Assembly (NCBI GenBank): GCA_002712845.1 | Contig: PAUV01000092.1 | Span: forward strand, 1-13,502 | Reading direction: 5' to 3' | DNA from: Rhodopirellula sp. | Lineage (GTDB): Bacteria > Planctomycetota > Planctomycetia > Pirellulales > Pirellulaceae | DNA length: 13,502 nt | Notes under the pieces: generated by a model | The model's input: only the letters and a program-made list of their open reading frames with translations | The model's database searches: none | What the model was told of the DNA's origin: nothing | Translations under genes and position numbers: made by a program | Part shown: positions 1 to 6,961 of the stretch, in pieces | Layout of the letters: every line of letters begins with the position of its first letter | Numbering within the stretch: the first letter of the stretch is position 1

Positions 1-63
1 TCGGCACACCGAGGCGGGTTCAATGAGTAGTCGTAGAAATGTTGTCGGTAGCCCGTCAGCTGC

Positions 64-1488
64 TTACCAGTTGTACTCGGTACCGAACGAAATACCTTGC
101 ACCACCAAGTCGTCGAGCAGATATCCCGGATCAACAGGGGTACTACCTGGTCGCAGACTCAGAACGGCGTTCTTGTCGATTGACCCGAAGCCAATGTCCT
201 CTGCTGCAATCGCATAGTACGCAGTTCGGAATTTCCACGAGTGATTGAACTGCCAGATGAACTTGAGTTCAAACTCGCCCATCAGGTCGCTGCCTCGTCG
301 CGTATCGTTGATGGCAGTGTTCGCAATCGAATTAGCATCAACAGTGAAGGAGCGTTTGATTTCATTTTGAACCCAAGCTCCTTTCAGTCCCATGCCGAGC
401 CTAACTCCGGAGTGAATATTCCACCAAATGTCGCCACCTGCCTGAGCTCCGAACATGTGGTTTCGTACTCGGTCTTCGGAGTTGAAAAAGCGAGTGGGCG
501 AATTGAATGTTGAATACGTCATCTCATTTTTGAACTGGAGGTATCGCAGACCAAACAACCATGAGCCTTGAAAGCGACAGTAGGGGCCCATCGTGCGGCG
601 GCGATAATTCAGTTCAATGCTGTGTAACTCGCTCTGTGTCCCGATGCTCTGGGAAGAAGATTGATCCACATCATCCAACACAGGATCGCCGAAATCGCTA
701 ATGAACGAGTACAAATCATCAGTTGCTGATGTTGCCTGAGCGCTGGCGTTCCACTTGTTTCCGCCCATGTAGGTAGCCTCGACAGCACCACCTACCCCAC
801 AGATCAACGCACCTGAGAGCCTTACACCAGCCGCCAGTTCGTCTCCATCGTTCGCATCCCCGAGCGATAACGCAACATCGCTCGGTGGGGCTCCGGGCCC
901 AACACTAGTGATGGAAATGTTCCCACCGCCCTGTGTGTGCCCGAGAAACACAGCCTCAGCTGACAGGTCATACCAACGTAACCCACATATTTCGCCATGA
1001 GGACGCAAACTGCTGCAAACGTCATGCAGGTTACTGCCAAGGTATCGTGGATCAATCGACCAGTAGTCGCAAAAGGCTTGGAAGCAACCACAGCTGCCCA
1101 GCAGACCTCCCCCGATATTGCGGGAACCAATTAACCCTCCTCGCGAAATACCATTGCCACATGAACAGGCATCAGCAGCATAGGAACCACAATCCCCCTC
1201 GCATTGGCCTCTGGACATGAAGCCCACTGGTATGACACCTCCGGGAAACGCACTAGGGCCGTTACTCTGCATCCCGGGTGAGAAAGCCATTCCAGCGGGA
1301 ACAACACCACCTTGGTACATAGATGGGTGGGCCATCCCGGCCGGCGTTACATACCCGCTAGCGTCGTAATCCGCGTTTGCCATCGGGCTTTGGGCGGCGG
1401 CCGGCAAAGCGAACAGTGCTGCACATACAGCAAGCGCCCTGAGGCTCGAAGAGCGTGTAAAAAGTCGTGATTGAGTCATTCGGTGCAT
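64..1488 (-). CDS. BBP7-like outer-membrane beta-barrel protein (planctomycete type)
   Basis: This 474-residue protein is probably secreted and inserted in the outer membrane. Residues 1-32 form a signal peptide: a basic start, a hydrophobic core ending ALPAAA, and likely cleavage before Gln33. Residues 45-92 hold imperfect repeats of a PAGMA/GGVVP type. Residues 96-168 contain nine cysteines, in patterns such as CEGDC and CSC. From about residue 170 the chain alternates short hydrophobic strands with polar turns and ends in Tyr-Asn-Trp; a terminal aromatic residue is typical of outer-membrane barrels. The layout and the RWYDLSAEAVFLGH segment resemble the planctomycete BBP7 family as I remember it; no search was made. 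The start is ATG 1488, with GGAG (minus strand) nine bases upstream; a second Met at codon 4 is possible. A small hairpin (1502-1515) lies next to that ribosome site. Substrate or function is unknown. Confidence 0.8.
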   Translation of the reverse strand: MHRMTQSRLFTRSSSLRALAVCAALFALPAAAQSPMANADYDASGYVTPAGMAHPSMYQGGVVPAGMAFSPGMQSNGPSAFPGGVIPVGFMSRGQCEGDCGSYAADACSCGNGISRGGLIGSRNIGGGLLGSCGCFQAFCDYWSIDPRYLGSNLHDVCSSLRPHGEICGLRWYDLSAEAVFLGHTQGGGNISITSVGPGAPPSDVALSLGDANDGDELAAGVRLSGALICGVGGAVEATYMGGNKWNASAQATSATDDLYSFISDFGDPVLDDVDQSSSQSIGTQSELHSIELNYRRRTMGPYCRFQGSWLFGLRYLQFKNEMTYSTFNSPTRFFNSEDRVRNHMFGAQAGGDIWWNIHSGVRLGMGLKGAWVQNEIKRSFTVDANSIANTAINDTRRGSDLMGEFELKFIWQFNHSWKFRTAYYAIAAEDIGFGSIDKNAVLSLRPGSTPVDPGYLLDDLVVQGISFGTEYNW

Positions 1489-2173
1489 CGCAAACGTCTC
1501 CGCGGCATCCGCCGCATGGCTATAGGCCGATCATTCACTTGCGGGGCAACGCACTCGGAACCCAGATTCGCTCCGAGAACGCAATGGAAACCAGCAGACA
1601 GATCACGCCTACTTCGCCTCCTGACCTTGAATGTTCACGACAACAACGACTGTCGCCGTGACAAACAAAGACACTCCCCCCCTTTATTGTTTTGCTTCGA
1701 AGCGGTTCCTCAGTCTTTGCCTGTCATCGGGACCTCGCCCGATCGACCAGCGACAACAGAACAACCGCGTCATGCGGATTTATCGGCACAAGTGGTCACC
1801 GGCATTTGGTTATTCCACTCGATCAACCTAGGAAAACTTTGCGGACATCAAAAATGGAAGACCTCACCAATCATGACAAGCGGCGGTGATATCCACTGAA
1901 CTCCGCTAATTCACGGCATTTGAGAGTTCAATCTCTCGCGCACCCGAGGACAGCTACTCACCAAAAAAGCGGCAACAAATCCCAGCCGTCGCGAGGCGGT
2001 GGCAGCGACGAACAAGCCAATTCATCACATCTGACATGCTAGCAACCGGTTCTCACCACCTAATGAGAATGCGGACGGCAGTGACACTCAATCAAAGTGA
2101 AACCGCACGAGACATGGCAATCAGAAATTGAGAGACCACGTCTGCATCTGTCGATCATTCCTAGCCCAGATAT
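1489..2173. other. gene-free stretch upstream of the BBP7-like gene
   Basis: About 685 bases between the BBP7-like start and the 15-bp repeat array hold no convincing gene. The open frames here (the longest is 1471-1899 on the plus strand) start inside the BBP7-like gene. Their translations have no hydrophobic pattern, domain motif or ribosome site that would support them. The region should carry the BBP7-like promoter and 5' leader on the minus strand, but I could not place convincing -35/-10 boxes. Visible items are a short hairpin at 1502-1515 (GCGGC, loop ATCC, GCCGC) directly upstream of the BBP7-like ribosome site, and a run of seven C at 1676-1682. A small RNA or a degraded gene cannot be excluded. 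Confidence 0.5.
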
Positions 2174-2248
2174 GATCGACTGATCAGAAATCAACTGGTC
2201 AAAGATGAACTGACCAGAGGTTGACTGATCAGAGGCTGACTGATCAGA
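2174..2248. repeat. five degenerate 15-bp tandem units with palindromic core
   Basis: Five consecutive 15-base units start at 2174, 2189, 2204, 2219 and 2234. The best-conserved unit is GGCTGACTGATCAGA; each contains a version of the palindrome CTGATCAG. Unit 2 has CTGGTCA and unit 3 TGACCAG, which are exact reverse complements, so units 2 and 3 can form a 7-bp stem (2195-2201 with 2211-2217). CTGATCAG of unit 1 can pair with that of unit 4 outside it. The last unit overlaps the 3' end of the PPTase gene, whose TGA stop (2244-2246) lies in the TGATCA core. The array could act as a terminator or protein-binding site, or be an inert minisatellite. Confidence 0.85.
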
Positions 2249-3002
2249 GAAGTTCTTCGAATCGCCGAAGCTTTACTTCGGTACTGGCCCTAGCTGTACT
2301 GGCCCTAGCTGTACTGGCCCTAGCTGAATTGTCCCCAACGGCTACAGCACCCACATACCCGGGCCTTGGTTCAATCGAGAGAAAACTCCAACGCGTCTTT
2401 GACTCTAGTTTCGGATTGAGAAACCGGATTTCGGGCTCGGCTGATTCGATCTTGTCGAATGCAAAATCACCCAGCGGTGTTTGCAATCCTGTTCCAATTG
2501 CCTTGATGAAGGCTTCCTTGAGTGTCCAGATTTTCAGAAAGGTGTTTCGTTGCTCCGTTTCAGAGACACAAGTTTCAAGGTGGTCGATTTCTGGTTTCGA
2601 GAAATAACGCTTGGCGAGAGCCGGATCTGTTCGACGCCCCAGCTTTTCAACATCAACGCCGAGCAGGTCGTCACAGTGGCTATGAATGCCACACATTACC
2701 AGACCGTCAGTATGTGCAATGTTGAACGGGCGGCGTGCCTCAGCCGGTTGGCTGACATAAGGCTTGCCGTTTTTTCCGATTGCGAAGGCAATGAGGCATG
2801 GATCGATTTGCTCGCGACCGAGGAGTCGCCGAGCCATTCCGCGACCAACGACGTGCTGGTTGCGACTGGTAGCAATACGAAAACGGTCCGCTCGAGCCCG
2901 CTCATCCTGACTGAGCCAGTTTTCACAGCGTTGTTCCAAAATGCCGGGCTCGGAAGATGAACTGCCTGCGTGCCAAACTTGAATACCGGAGGAATCTTCC
3001 AT
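2244..3002 (-). CDS. Sfp-type 4'-phosphopantetheinyl transferase
   Basis: The enzyme moves the 4'-phosphopantetheine arm of coenzyme A onto a serine of acyl or peptidyl carrier proteins, in the cytoplasm. In the frame opened by GTG 3053 (269 residues) the family motifs are clear: FNIAHTDG at 110-117, GVDVEKL at 132-138 with the Mg-binding Asp/Glu pair, and WTLKEAFIKAIGTGL at 176-190, which is the WxxKEAxxK signature. I chose ATG 3002 (codon 18, giving 252 residues) because family similarity starts just after it. GTG 3053 is possible; neither has a good ribosome site. The length fits Sfp-like enzymes rather than the short AcpS type. Residues 244-258 are three copies of the pentapeptide ARAST, just before the C-terminus. 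No polyketide, peptide-synthetase or carrier-protein gene is in the window, so its partner lies elsewhere. Confidence 0.9.
   Translation of the reverse strand: MEDSSGIQVWHAGSSSSEPGILEQRCENWLSQDERARADRFRIATSRNQHVVGRGMARRLLGREQIDPCLIAFAIGKNGKPYVSQPAEARRPFNIAHTDGLVMCGIHSHCDDLLGVDVEKLGRRTDPALAKRYFSKPEIDHLETCVSETEQRNTFLKIWTLKEAFIKAIGTGLQTPLGDFAFDKIESAEPEIRFLNPKLESKTRWSFLSIEPRPGYVGAVAVGDNSARASTARASTARASTEVKLRRFEELL
2281..2325 (-). repeat. three perfect 15-bp units inside the PPTase gene
   Basis: The plus-strand unit GTACTGGCCCTAGCT occurs three times without a mismatch (2281, 2296, 2311). Read on the gene strand it gives the pentapeptide ARAST three times, near the C-terminus and beyond the catalytic motifs, so the enzyme should tolerate copy-number changes. 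Perfect identity points to recent expansion. Confidence 0.95.
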
Positions 3003-3341
3003 ACTGATGTAATCTAAAATTCGAAAGGACGAATCACCGTCCGTGTGAATCACGAACTTCTAATGGCAATCGGATTCATTGAATCTGCGGGAACAGGTTC
3101 AAGCGAGCAGCGACTGCGTGCCAACTGTCTGCATCCTAATAGTCGGGACAAACCCGAGTAACGTCAGAGCCAACATAGTGCGAACAAATACAAAGTGCTT
3201 CCTGTCATGATAGCTCGCGGTTCGATACTTCGGGATAACCGGCAATCTGTAATCAAGGCTGACTAATAGCACCGTCATTCGCCAAGAAAGATAGACGTGA
3301 TTTCTCCGAATCTGATCGCTGACGCCTCCGAGGGGTCAACC
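3003..3341. promoter_or_regulatory. divergent promoter region (boxes not resolved)
   Basis: This stretch separates the minus-strand PPTase gene from the plus-strand membrane-coiled-coil gene, so it must carry or overlap both promoters. I do not see convincing -35/-10 pairs. A GTG at 3297 and one at 3053 (minus strand) would extend the two genes into it. A GAGGGG motif at 3330-3335 lies six bases before ATG 3342 and is the best ribosome-binding site here. Confidence 0.3.
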
Positions 3342-3800
3342 ATGCAAGCTGCCCAGTTCCTGATGGTGGGTGGATTTGTGATGTTGGCATGGGTCTTGGC
3401 CCGACGAAAGATCCGGGCTGGCAAAAAGGTCCACCAAGACACCAAACGTGCCAACCGAAAAATCAAGTTGATGCGGGAGCACAAGGAACCCTCGGTTCCG
3501 CTGAACGGTGCCCCGGTTGAAACTCAACGCTGGCAGGCTGCGATGTTCGACCTGCAACGCGAACTCAAAGCCGAGCTGGACACAAGAATCATCGTGGTCC
3601 AGACACTGCTAAATCAGGTTGACGAAAAGATCAACCACCTCAACAGCTTGCAGTCAGAGCTAGAACCAGCTACCGCCACAGATCCCTCGATAAGAATCAG
3701 GATTCACGAGTTAGTGCAACGTGGTTTGAATGCGAGAGAGATCGCGGTGAAGATTGGCATACCTCTGGATGACGTCGAACTTGCGATCGCCAAGCTGTGA
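3342..3800 (+). CDS. membrane-anchored coiled-coil protein with C-terminal HTH-like segment
   Basis: I do not recognise a named family for this 152-residue product, although the architecture recalls small YlxL/DUF6115-like proteins. A single hydrophobic helix near the N-terminus (LMVGGFVMLAWVLA) is followed at once by a strongly basic stretch (RRKIRAGKK), so the rest should lie in the cytoplasm. The middle is predicted as a long charged helix or coiled coil containing DLQRELKAELDTR. The last 36 residues, with LVQRGLNAREIAVKIGIP, have the spacing of a helix-turn-helix like sigma-70 region 4 or resolvase-type modules. ATG 3342 is chosen for its GAGGGG ribosome site; GTG 3297 would add 15 residues. 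It may be a membrane-tethered adaptor or DNA-binding factor, which is inference. It converges on folC. Confidence 0.75.
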   Translation: MQAAQFLMVGGFVMLAWVLARRKIRAGKKVHQDTKRANRKIKLMREHKEPSVPLNGAPVETQRWQAAMFDLQRELKAELDTRIIVVQTLLNQVDEKINHLNSLQSELEPATATDPSIRIRIHELVQRGLNAREIAVKIGIPLDDVELAIAKL

Positions 3801-3816
3801 GGCCCAACAAAGATCA

Positions 3817-3834
3817 TTGGCGAGTTTTCGCCAA
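3817..3834. terminator. hairpin between convergent genes (first of two)
   Basis: TTGGCGA (3817-3823) pairs perfectly with TCGCCAA (3828-3834) around the loop GTTT, 16 bases after the stop of the small membrane protein gene. There is no clear T-run on the plus side. On the minus strand the stem is followed by a T-containing stretch, so it may serve folC as well. The role as terminator is inferred from position. Confidence 0.4.
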
Positions 3835-3872
3835 CAGGGTGATTCACTCAGCAGACAAATGATTGAATTCAT

Positions 3873-3892
3873 TGAAGAGACAAGTCTCTTCA
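3873..3892. terminator. hairpin between convergent genes (second of two)
   Basis: TGAAGAGAC (3873-3881) and GTCTCTTCA (3884-3892) are perfect inverted repeats separated by AA, giving an 8-bp stem with a four-base loop. It lies about 30 bases past the folC stop and 70 past the stop of the gene on the other strand. No T-run follows on either side, so it could equally be an mRNA 3'-end stabiliser. Confidence 0.4.
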
Positions 3893-3921
3893 GAATCTGT
3901 GGAACCGGGGCTGACCATATT

Positions 3922-5649
3922 CTACTGAGATCTCGCCATGATCCACGGCCTGGTTTCTGCGGCCAAGAAGAAAGATCCACAGATAACGAGAATACCGTCT
4001 GGCGAGATCCTTGCTAAAGCCTTTTCGCAAGCGACGATGGGATCCGTCATCACCTCAGCAGCCCCCGTCCAACCTTGGGGTAGCATCGGTACAAGGTCGC
4101 CGGGTTCAACGAACCGCGGATTGCTGTGAAAACGAGTTAGGACGATTTTATCGCTAATGGCAGTCAGTTGCTCCAGCATCACGTCTGCTGACTTATCTAC
4201 ACTTGTTCCGAAGACAACCACGATGTTTCGATTAGCACCGCGAGTTCGCAAACAGTCACACAGCGCGGCGACGGAATCTTCATTGTGGGCAACATCAACC
4301 ACTGCCAATACACCATCCGAGAGCTGAAAAGGCTCAATGCGGCCGGGACAGGTCAACCCCGCCAAACCCTCATTGATTGCGGCATCCGGTACTGGGTTTC
4401 CTTGCCTCCCCAAGGCTTCGACGGTCGCCAGCGCGATCGCCGCATTGCGACATTGATGAGTCCCCTCAAGCGGCACGAAGGTTTCTATTTGCTTCCCAGA
4501 TTCACCCGGTCCTGATTCACTCGGTCCTAATTCACTTGGTCCCGATTCACGCGGTCCCAATTCACTTGGTCCCGATTCACCCGGTCCCGTGTAAACCAAA
4601 CGCGAACCCCAACTCGCATCTTCGGAACCCTGGAAATGGAAATCACGGCCCAGTTGCCAATGAGTGCATCGATGTTCGTTGGCAGTTGAATCAACCACAG
4701 CTTGTGCGGCTGGATCCATCACTCCACTTACCACCGGTACACCAGATTTGATGATCCCGGCTTTCTCAGCTGCAATCTGAGCCAGATCATTACCCAGCAC
4801 ATGCTGGTGGTCGAGTCCGATGGAAGTCACGACCGAGATGCTCGGAGCGCAGACATTGGTACTGTCCAACCTGCCACCCAAACCAACTTCGAGAACAATG
4901 GCTTGACAACGGGAGCGTTCGAAATGCAGCAGCGCCAAAGCCGTTGTGAGCTCAAAAAAGGAGGGGCCATCCTTGGGGTAAGATGAGTCACTGGTGAAGG
5001 ACAGAGACACCACTGCCTGCCTGAGTTCCTGGACGAGCGTGACGAGCTGTTCAGGTGGACATATCTCACCATCAATCCGAAATCGCTCTTCCAATCGGTG
5101 CAGATGGGGAGAAGTGTAAAGGCCTGTGCGCAGGCCACTGGCAGTCAACATCGCGGCAACCATTGCCGCTACCGACCCTTTTCCCTTTGTCCCCGCGATA
5201 TGAATCAGCGGGATTGGCGGTTTTGGAGACGACGGTTTTGGAGACGACGGTGAATACAGATAATGCCCCAAACCTAACTCTTGGAGAAGTTCTGACATTC
5301 TCTGCAGCCGAAATCGATATCGATTCGCACTCGAGACAGTCATTTTCTCGTAGTTGATCTGCCCGTAGAGGAAGCTCAAAGCCTTCTCATAGGCGTCGTC
5401 TGGCGTTGTTTGCTCAGGGAATGTCGAATCGTTCAACGGAGTGGGCAATCCGGAAAAAGACAGAACGGAAGAAAAACTAACGTGATAGCGGTAGCAAATT
5501 GATTGATGATTCAGCCCTGATTTGCAAGCCCCATTCACCAAATGAGGAGATTTACAGTGCCAGAAACGATCCGGCAATATGCCGCAAATGAAACGATACA
5601 ACCGTCCTGACGCGTGAGATCGCCTCAGTTTCGACACCAAGGCAACCAT
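3922..5649 (-). CDS. folC: bifunctional folylpolyglutamate synthase / dihydrofolate synthase
   Basis: FolC adds L-glutamate to dihydropteroate and to folates using ATP, in the cytoplasm. The Mur-ligase-like motifs are all present: P-loop GTKGKGS at residues 153-159, TSPHL at 179-183, EVGLGGRLDSTN at 254-265, GLDH at 278-281, AEKAGIIK at 294-301, RNAAIA at 401-406, PGRIE at 435-439 and DVAHN at 452-456 (DGAHN is commoner). At 575 residues it is longer than the usual 420-450. Three things add length: an unusual N-terminus (about residues 1-80) without family similarity, a SSPKP duplication at 135-144, and six pentapeptide repeats at 355-384. Family similarity begins near AYEKALSFLYGQINYEK (86-102). 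The only in-frame ATG before it is 5649, and TTG codons 68 or 72 are alternatives, so the true start is unsettled. Confidence 0.93.
   Translation of the reverse strand: MVALVSKLRRSHASGRLYRFICGILPDRFWHCKSPHLVNGACKSGLNHQSICYRYHVSFSSVLSFSGLPTPLNDSTFPEQTTPDDAYEKALSFLYGQINYEKMTVSSANRYRFRLQRMSELLQELGLGHYLYSPSSPKPSSPKPPIPLIHIAGTKGKGSVAAMVAAMLTASGLRTGLYTSPHLHRLEERFRIDGEICPPEQLVTLVQELRQAVVSLSFTSDSSYPKDGPSFFELTTALALLHFERSRCQAIVLEVGLGGRLDSTNVCAPSISVVTSIGLDHQHVLGNDLAQIAAEKAGIIKSGVPVVSGVMDPAAQAVVDSTANEHRCTHWQLGRDFHFQGSEDASWGSRLVYTGPGESGPSELGPRESGPSELGPSESGPGESGKQIETFVPLEGTHQCRNAAIALATVEALGRQGNPVPDAAINEGLAGLTCPGRIEPFQLSDGVLAVVDVAHNEDSVAALCDCLRTRGANRNIVVVFGTSVDKSADVMLEQLTAISDKIVLTRFHSNPRFVEPGDLVPMLPQGWTGAAEVMTDPIVACEKALARISPDGILVICGSFFLAAETRPWIMARSQ
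4501..4590 (-). repeat. six 15-bp units inside folC
   Basis: Six contiguous 15-base units start at 4501, with plus-strand consensus TTCACNNGGTCCCGA and a few substitutions. They encode six pentapeptides of the forms GPGES, GPSEL, GPRES and GPSES. The block sits between a DASWGSRLVYTG strand and the segment before the RNAAIA motif. In folate and Mur ligases this is probably a surface-exposed stretch, so a flexible acidic, proline-rich loop could be tolerated. Confidence 0.95.
5221..5250 (-). repeat. two perfect 15-bp units inside folC
   Basis: The plus-strand unit TTTTGGAGACGACGG occurs twice in a row (5221 and 5236), coding for SSPKP twice. It lies just before the strand leading into the P-loop, in a proline-rich linker. 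The copies are identical, which suggests a recent duplication. Confidence 0.9.
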
Positions 5650-5902
5650 TTTCTGCTGCTCAGCGTATTACCACGGTGGAAATGCTGGCACACCTCGGGT
5701 CAGATCGTGGCGGTTGAGCCGCGCTGAAGGTCGGCGGCACAAAAATACGAACACTTCCCTTGATGGCGGCGTAGCGTATCAATCTCTGGTCTTGGTTCTG
5801 CGAGCGTTGCAGCACGGCAATTCGTGGCACCCAAGCGTCAGAGGCCTTGTCGCATTCCGGTGCCTGATCGGCTCAATTGATCTGAAATGACCGATTCTCC
5901 CC
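5650..5902. promoter_or_regulatory. divergent promoter region of folC and the ABC operon
   Basis: These 253 bases lie between the outermost folC start and the ABC ATPase start and hold no convincing gene. They should contain the operon promoter and perhaps that of folC, but I found no convincing -35/-10 pair. No clear ribosome site precedes ATG 5903. If folC starts at an internal TTG, the regulatory region is about 200 bases larger. Confidence 0.3.
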
Positions 5903-6961
5903 ATGTTTGCCCAATTTGCCCTCTCCTTACGGAAGTCTTTAACCGTGGAAACTGATTCAACCGTGGTCGCCGAATCGGAGGCCGCCGACGCAGCACAAGC
6001 TGGCAGTGGCGAGTCCGACTCGGGCGTTGTTATTGAAACCCGCAACCTGAGCAAGATTTATCGGGATTTCTGGGGTCGAAAGAAGGTCAACGCACTAAAG
6101 TCGCTCGATATCGAGGTCCGGAAAGGCGAGGTATTTGGTTTGCTAGGGCCTAACGGCAGCGGCAAATCAACGACCATCAAGTTGATCCTTGGGTTGCTTT
6201 TTCCAAGCAGCGGCCGAGTGCTAGTTTTTGACAAGGACGCCAGCGAGACCAGCAAGAACGAGCGAATCGGCTACCTGCCTGAAGAATCCTATCTGTACAA
6301 GTTCTTGACTGCGGAAGAGACGCTGGACTTTTATGGTCGGCTGTTCGACATGTCGGGTGCCGCGAGAAAGCAACGAGTGAGCGAACTGATCCAACTGGTT
6401 GGGCTTCAGGGTGCAAAACATCGCCAACTCCGGGAATACAGTAAAGGGATGACACGGCGTGTCGGACTGGCTCAGGCGCTAATCAATGATCCCGATCTGG
6501 TGCTACTTGACGAGCCGACCACCGGCCTCGACCCGATTGGTTCGAGAGAGATGAAGGACTTGATCCTGTCGCTGAAAAAACAGGGCAAGACCGTTCTCCT
6601 TTGCAGCCATCAACTTGCTGACGTTCAGGATGTCTGCGACCGAGTGGCAATTCTTGATCAGGGCGAACTGAAAGAACTTGGCCGCGTGACAGATCTGCTA
6701 AAGGTTCAGGATGTCACTGAGATTCACACGAAGCGTTTAAAGCCAGAGGTGGAAGCCGAGATCAAAGCCATCATCGAGCGTGAAGGTGGCACCTGCACGA
6801 TCGACAACCCAACTGCGACGATGGAAGACTTGTTCTTGAACATCGTTCGCGAGAGCGAGGCTCGCCCCGGTGCAAGACGTGTTTCCGGGACAAGCACCCA
6901 ACAGGAAGCAGCCAAAGACGACCAAAAGACTGAAGAGAGTCAGGGAGAAACTGGTCAATGA
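5903..6961 (+). CDS. ABC transporter ATP-binding protein
   Basis: This is the ATPase of an ABC-2 type transporter; it binds and hydrolyses ATP on the cytoplasmic face to drive the permease encoded next. All hallmarks are visible in the 352 residues: Walker [10 protein letters not shown] at 82-90, a Q-loop region YLPEES at 124-129 with Glu where Gln is usual, an ABC signature YSKGM at 179-183 in place of LSGGQ, Walker B LVLLDEP at 199-205, D-loop GLDP at 208-211 and the switch His236. The YLPEE and SKGM variants are common in ABC-2 drug/NosF-like ATPases. Residues 1-42 are an extra, acidic, low-complexity leader; GTG 5945 is an alternative start, since neither has a strong ribosome site. The C-terminal 35 residues are also polar and acidic. 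Its stop overlaps the permease start (ATGA), so the two are translationally coupled. Confidence 0.95.
   Translation: MFAQFALSLRKSLTVETDSTVVAESEAADAAQAGSGESDSGVVIETRNLSKIYRDFWGRKKVNALKSLDIEVRKGEVFGLLGPNGSGKSTTIKLILGLLFPSSGRVLVFDKDASETSKNERIGYLPEESYLYKFLTAEETLDFYGRLFDMSGAARKQRVSELIQLVGLQGAKHRQLREYSKGMTRRVGLAQALINDPDLVLLDEPTTGLDPIGSREMKDLILSLKKQGKTVLLCSHQLADVQDVCDRVAILDQGELKELGRVTDLLKVQDVTEIHTKRLKPEVEAEIKAIIEREGGTCTIDNPTATMEDLFLNIVRESEARPGARRVSGTSTQQEAAKDDQKTEESQGETGQ

Noticed and set aside
1471..1899. 142-residue open frame on the plus strand upstream of the BBP7-like gene
   Set aside because: It starts inside the BBP7-like gene on the opposite strand, has no ribosome site, and its translation shows no hydrophobic pattern or recognisable motif.
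2174..2248. CRISPR array
   Set aside because: Units of 15 bp are directly contiguous with no spacers, and no cas gene is present.
2174..2248. C-terminal extension of the PPTase through the repeats by a frame change
   Set aside because: In the gene frame most units contain TGA, and the other frame (LISQP-type) is broken by a stop in unit 4; the protein already ends normally after its C-terminal helix.
2481..2960. 159-residue open frame on the plus strand
   Set aside because: It is antisense to the core of the PPTase gene, whose conserved catalytic motifs show which strand is coding.
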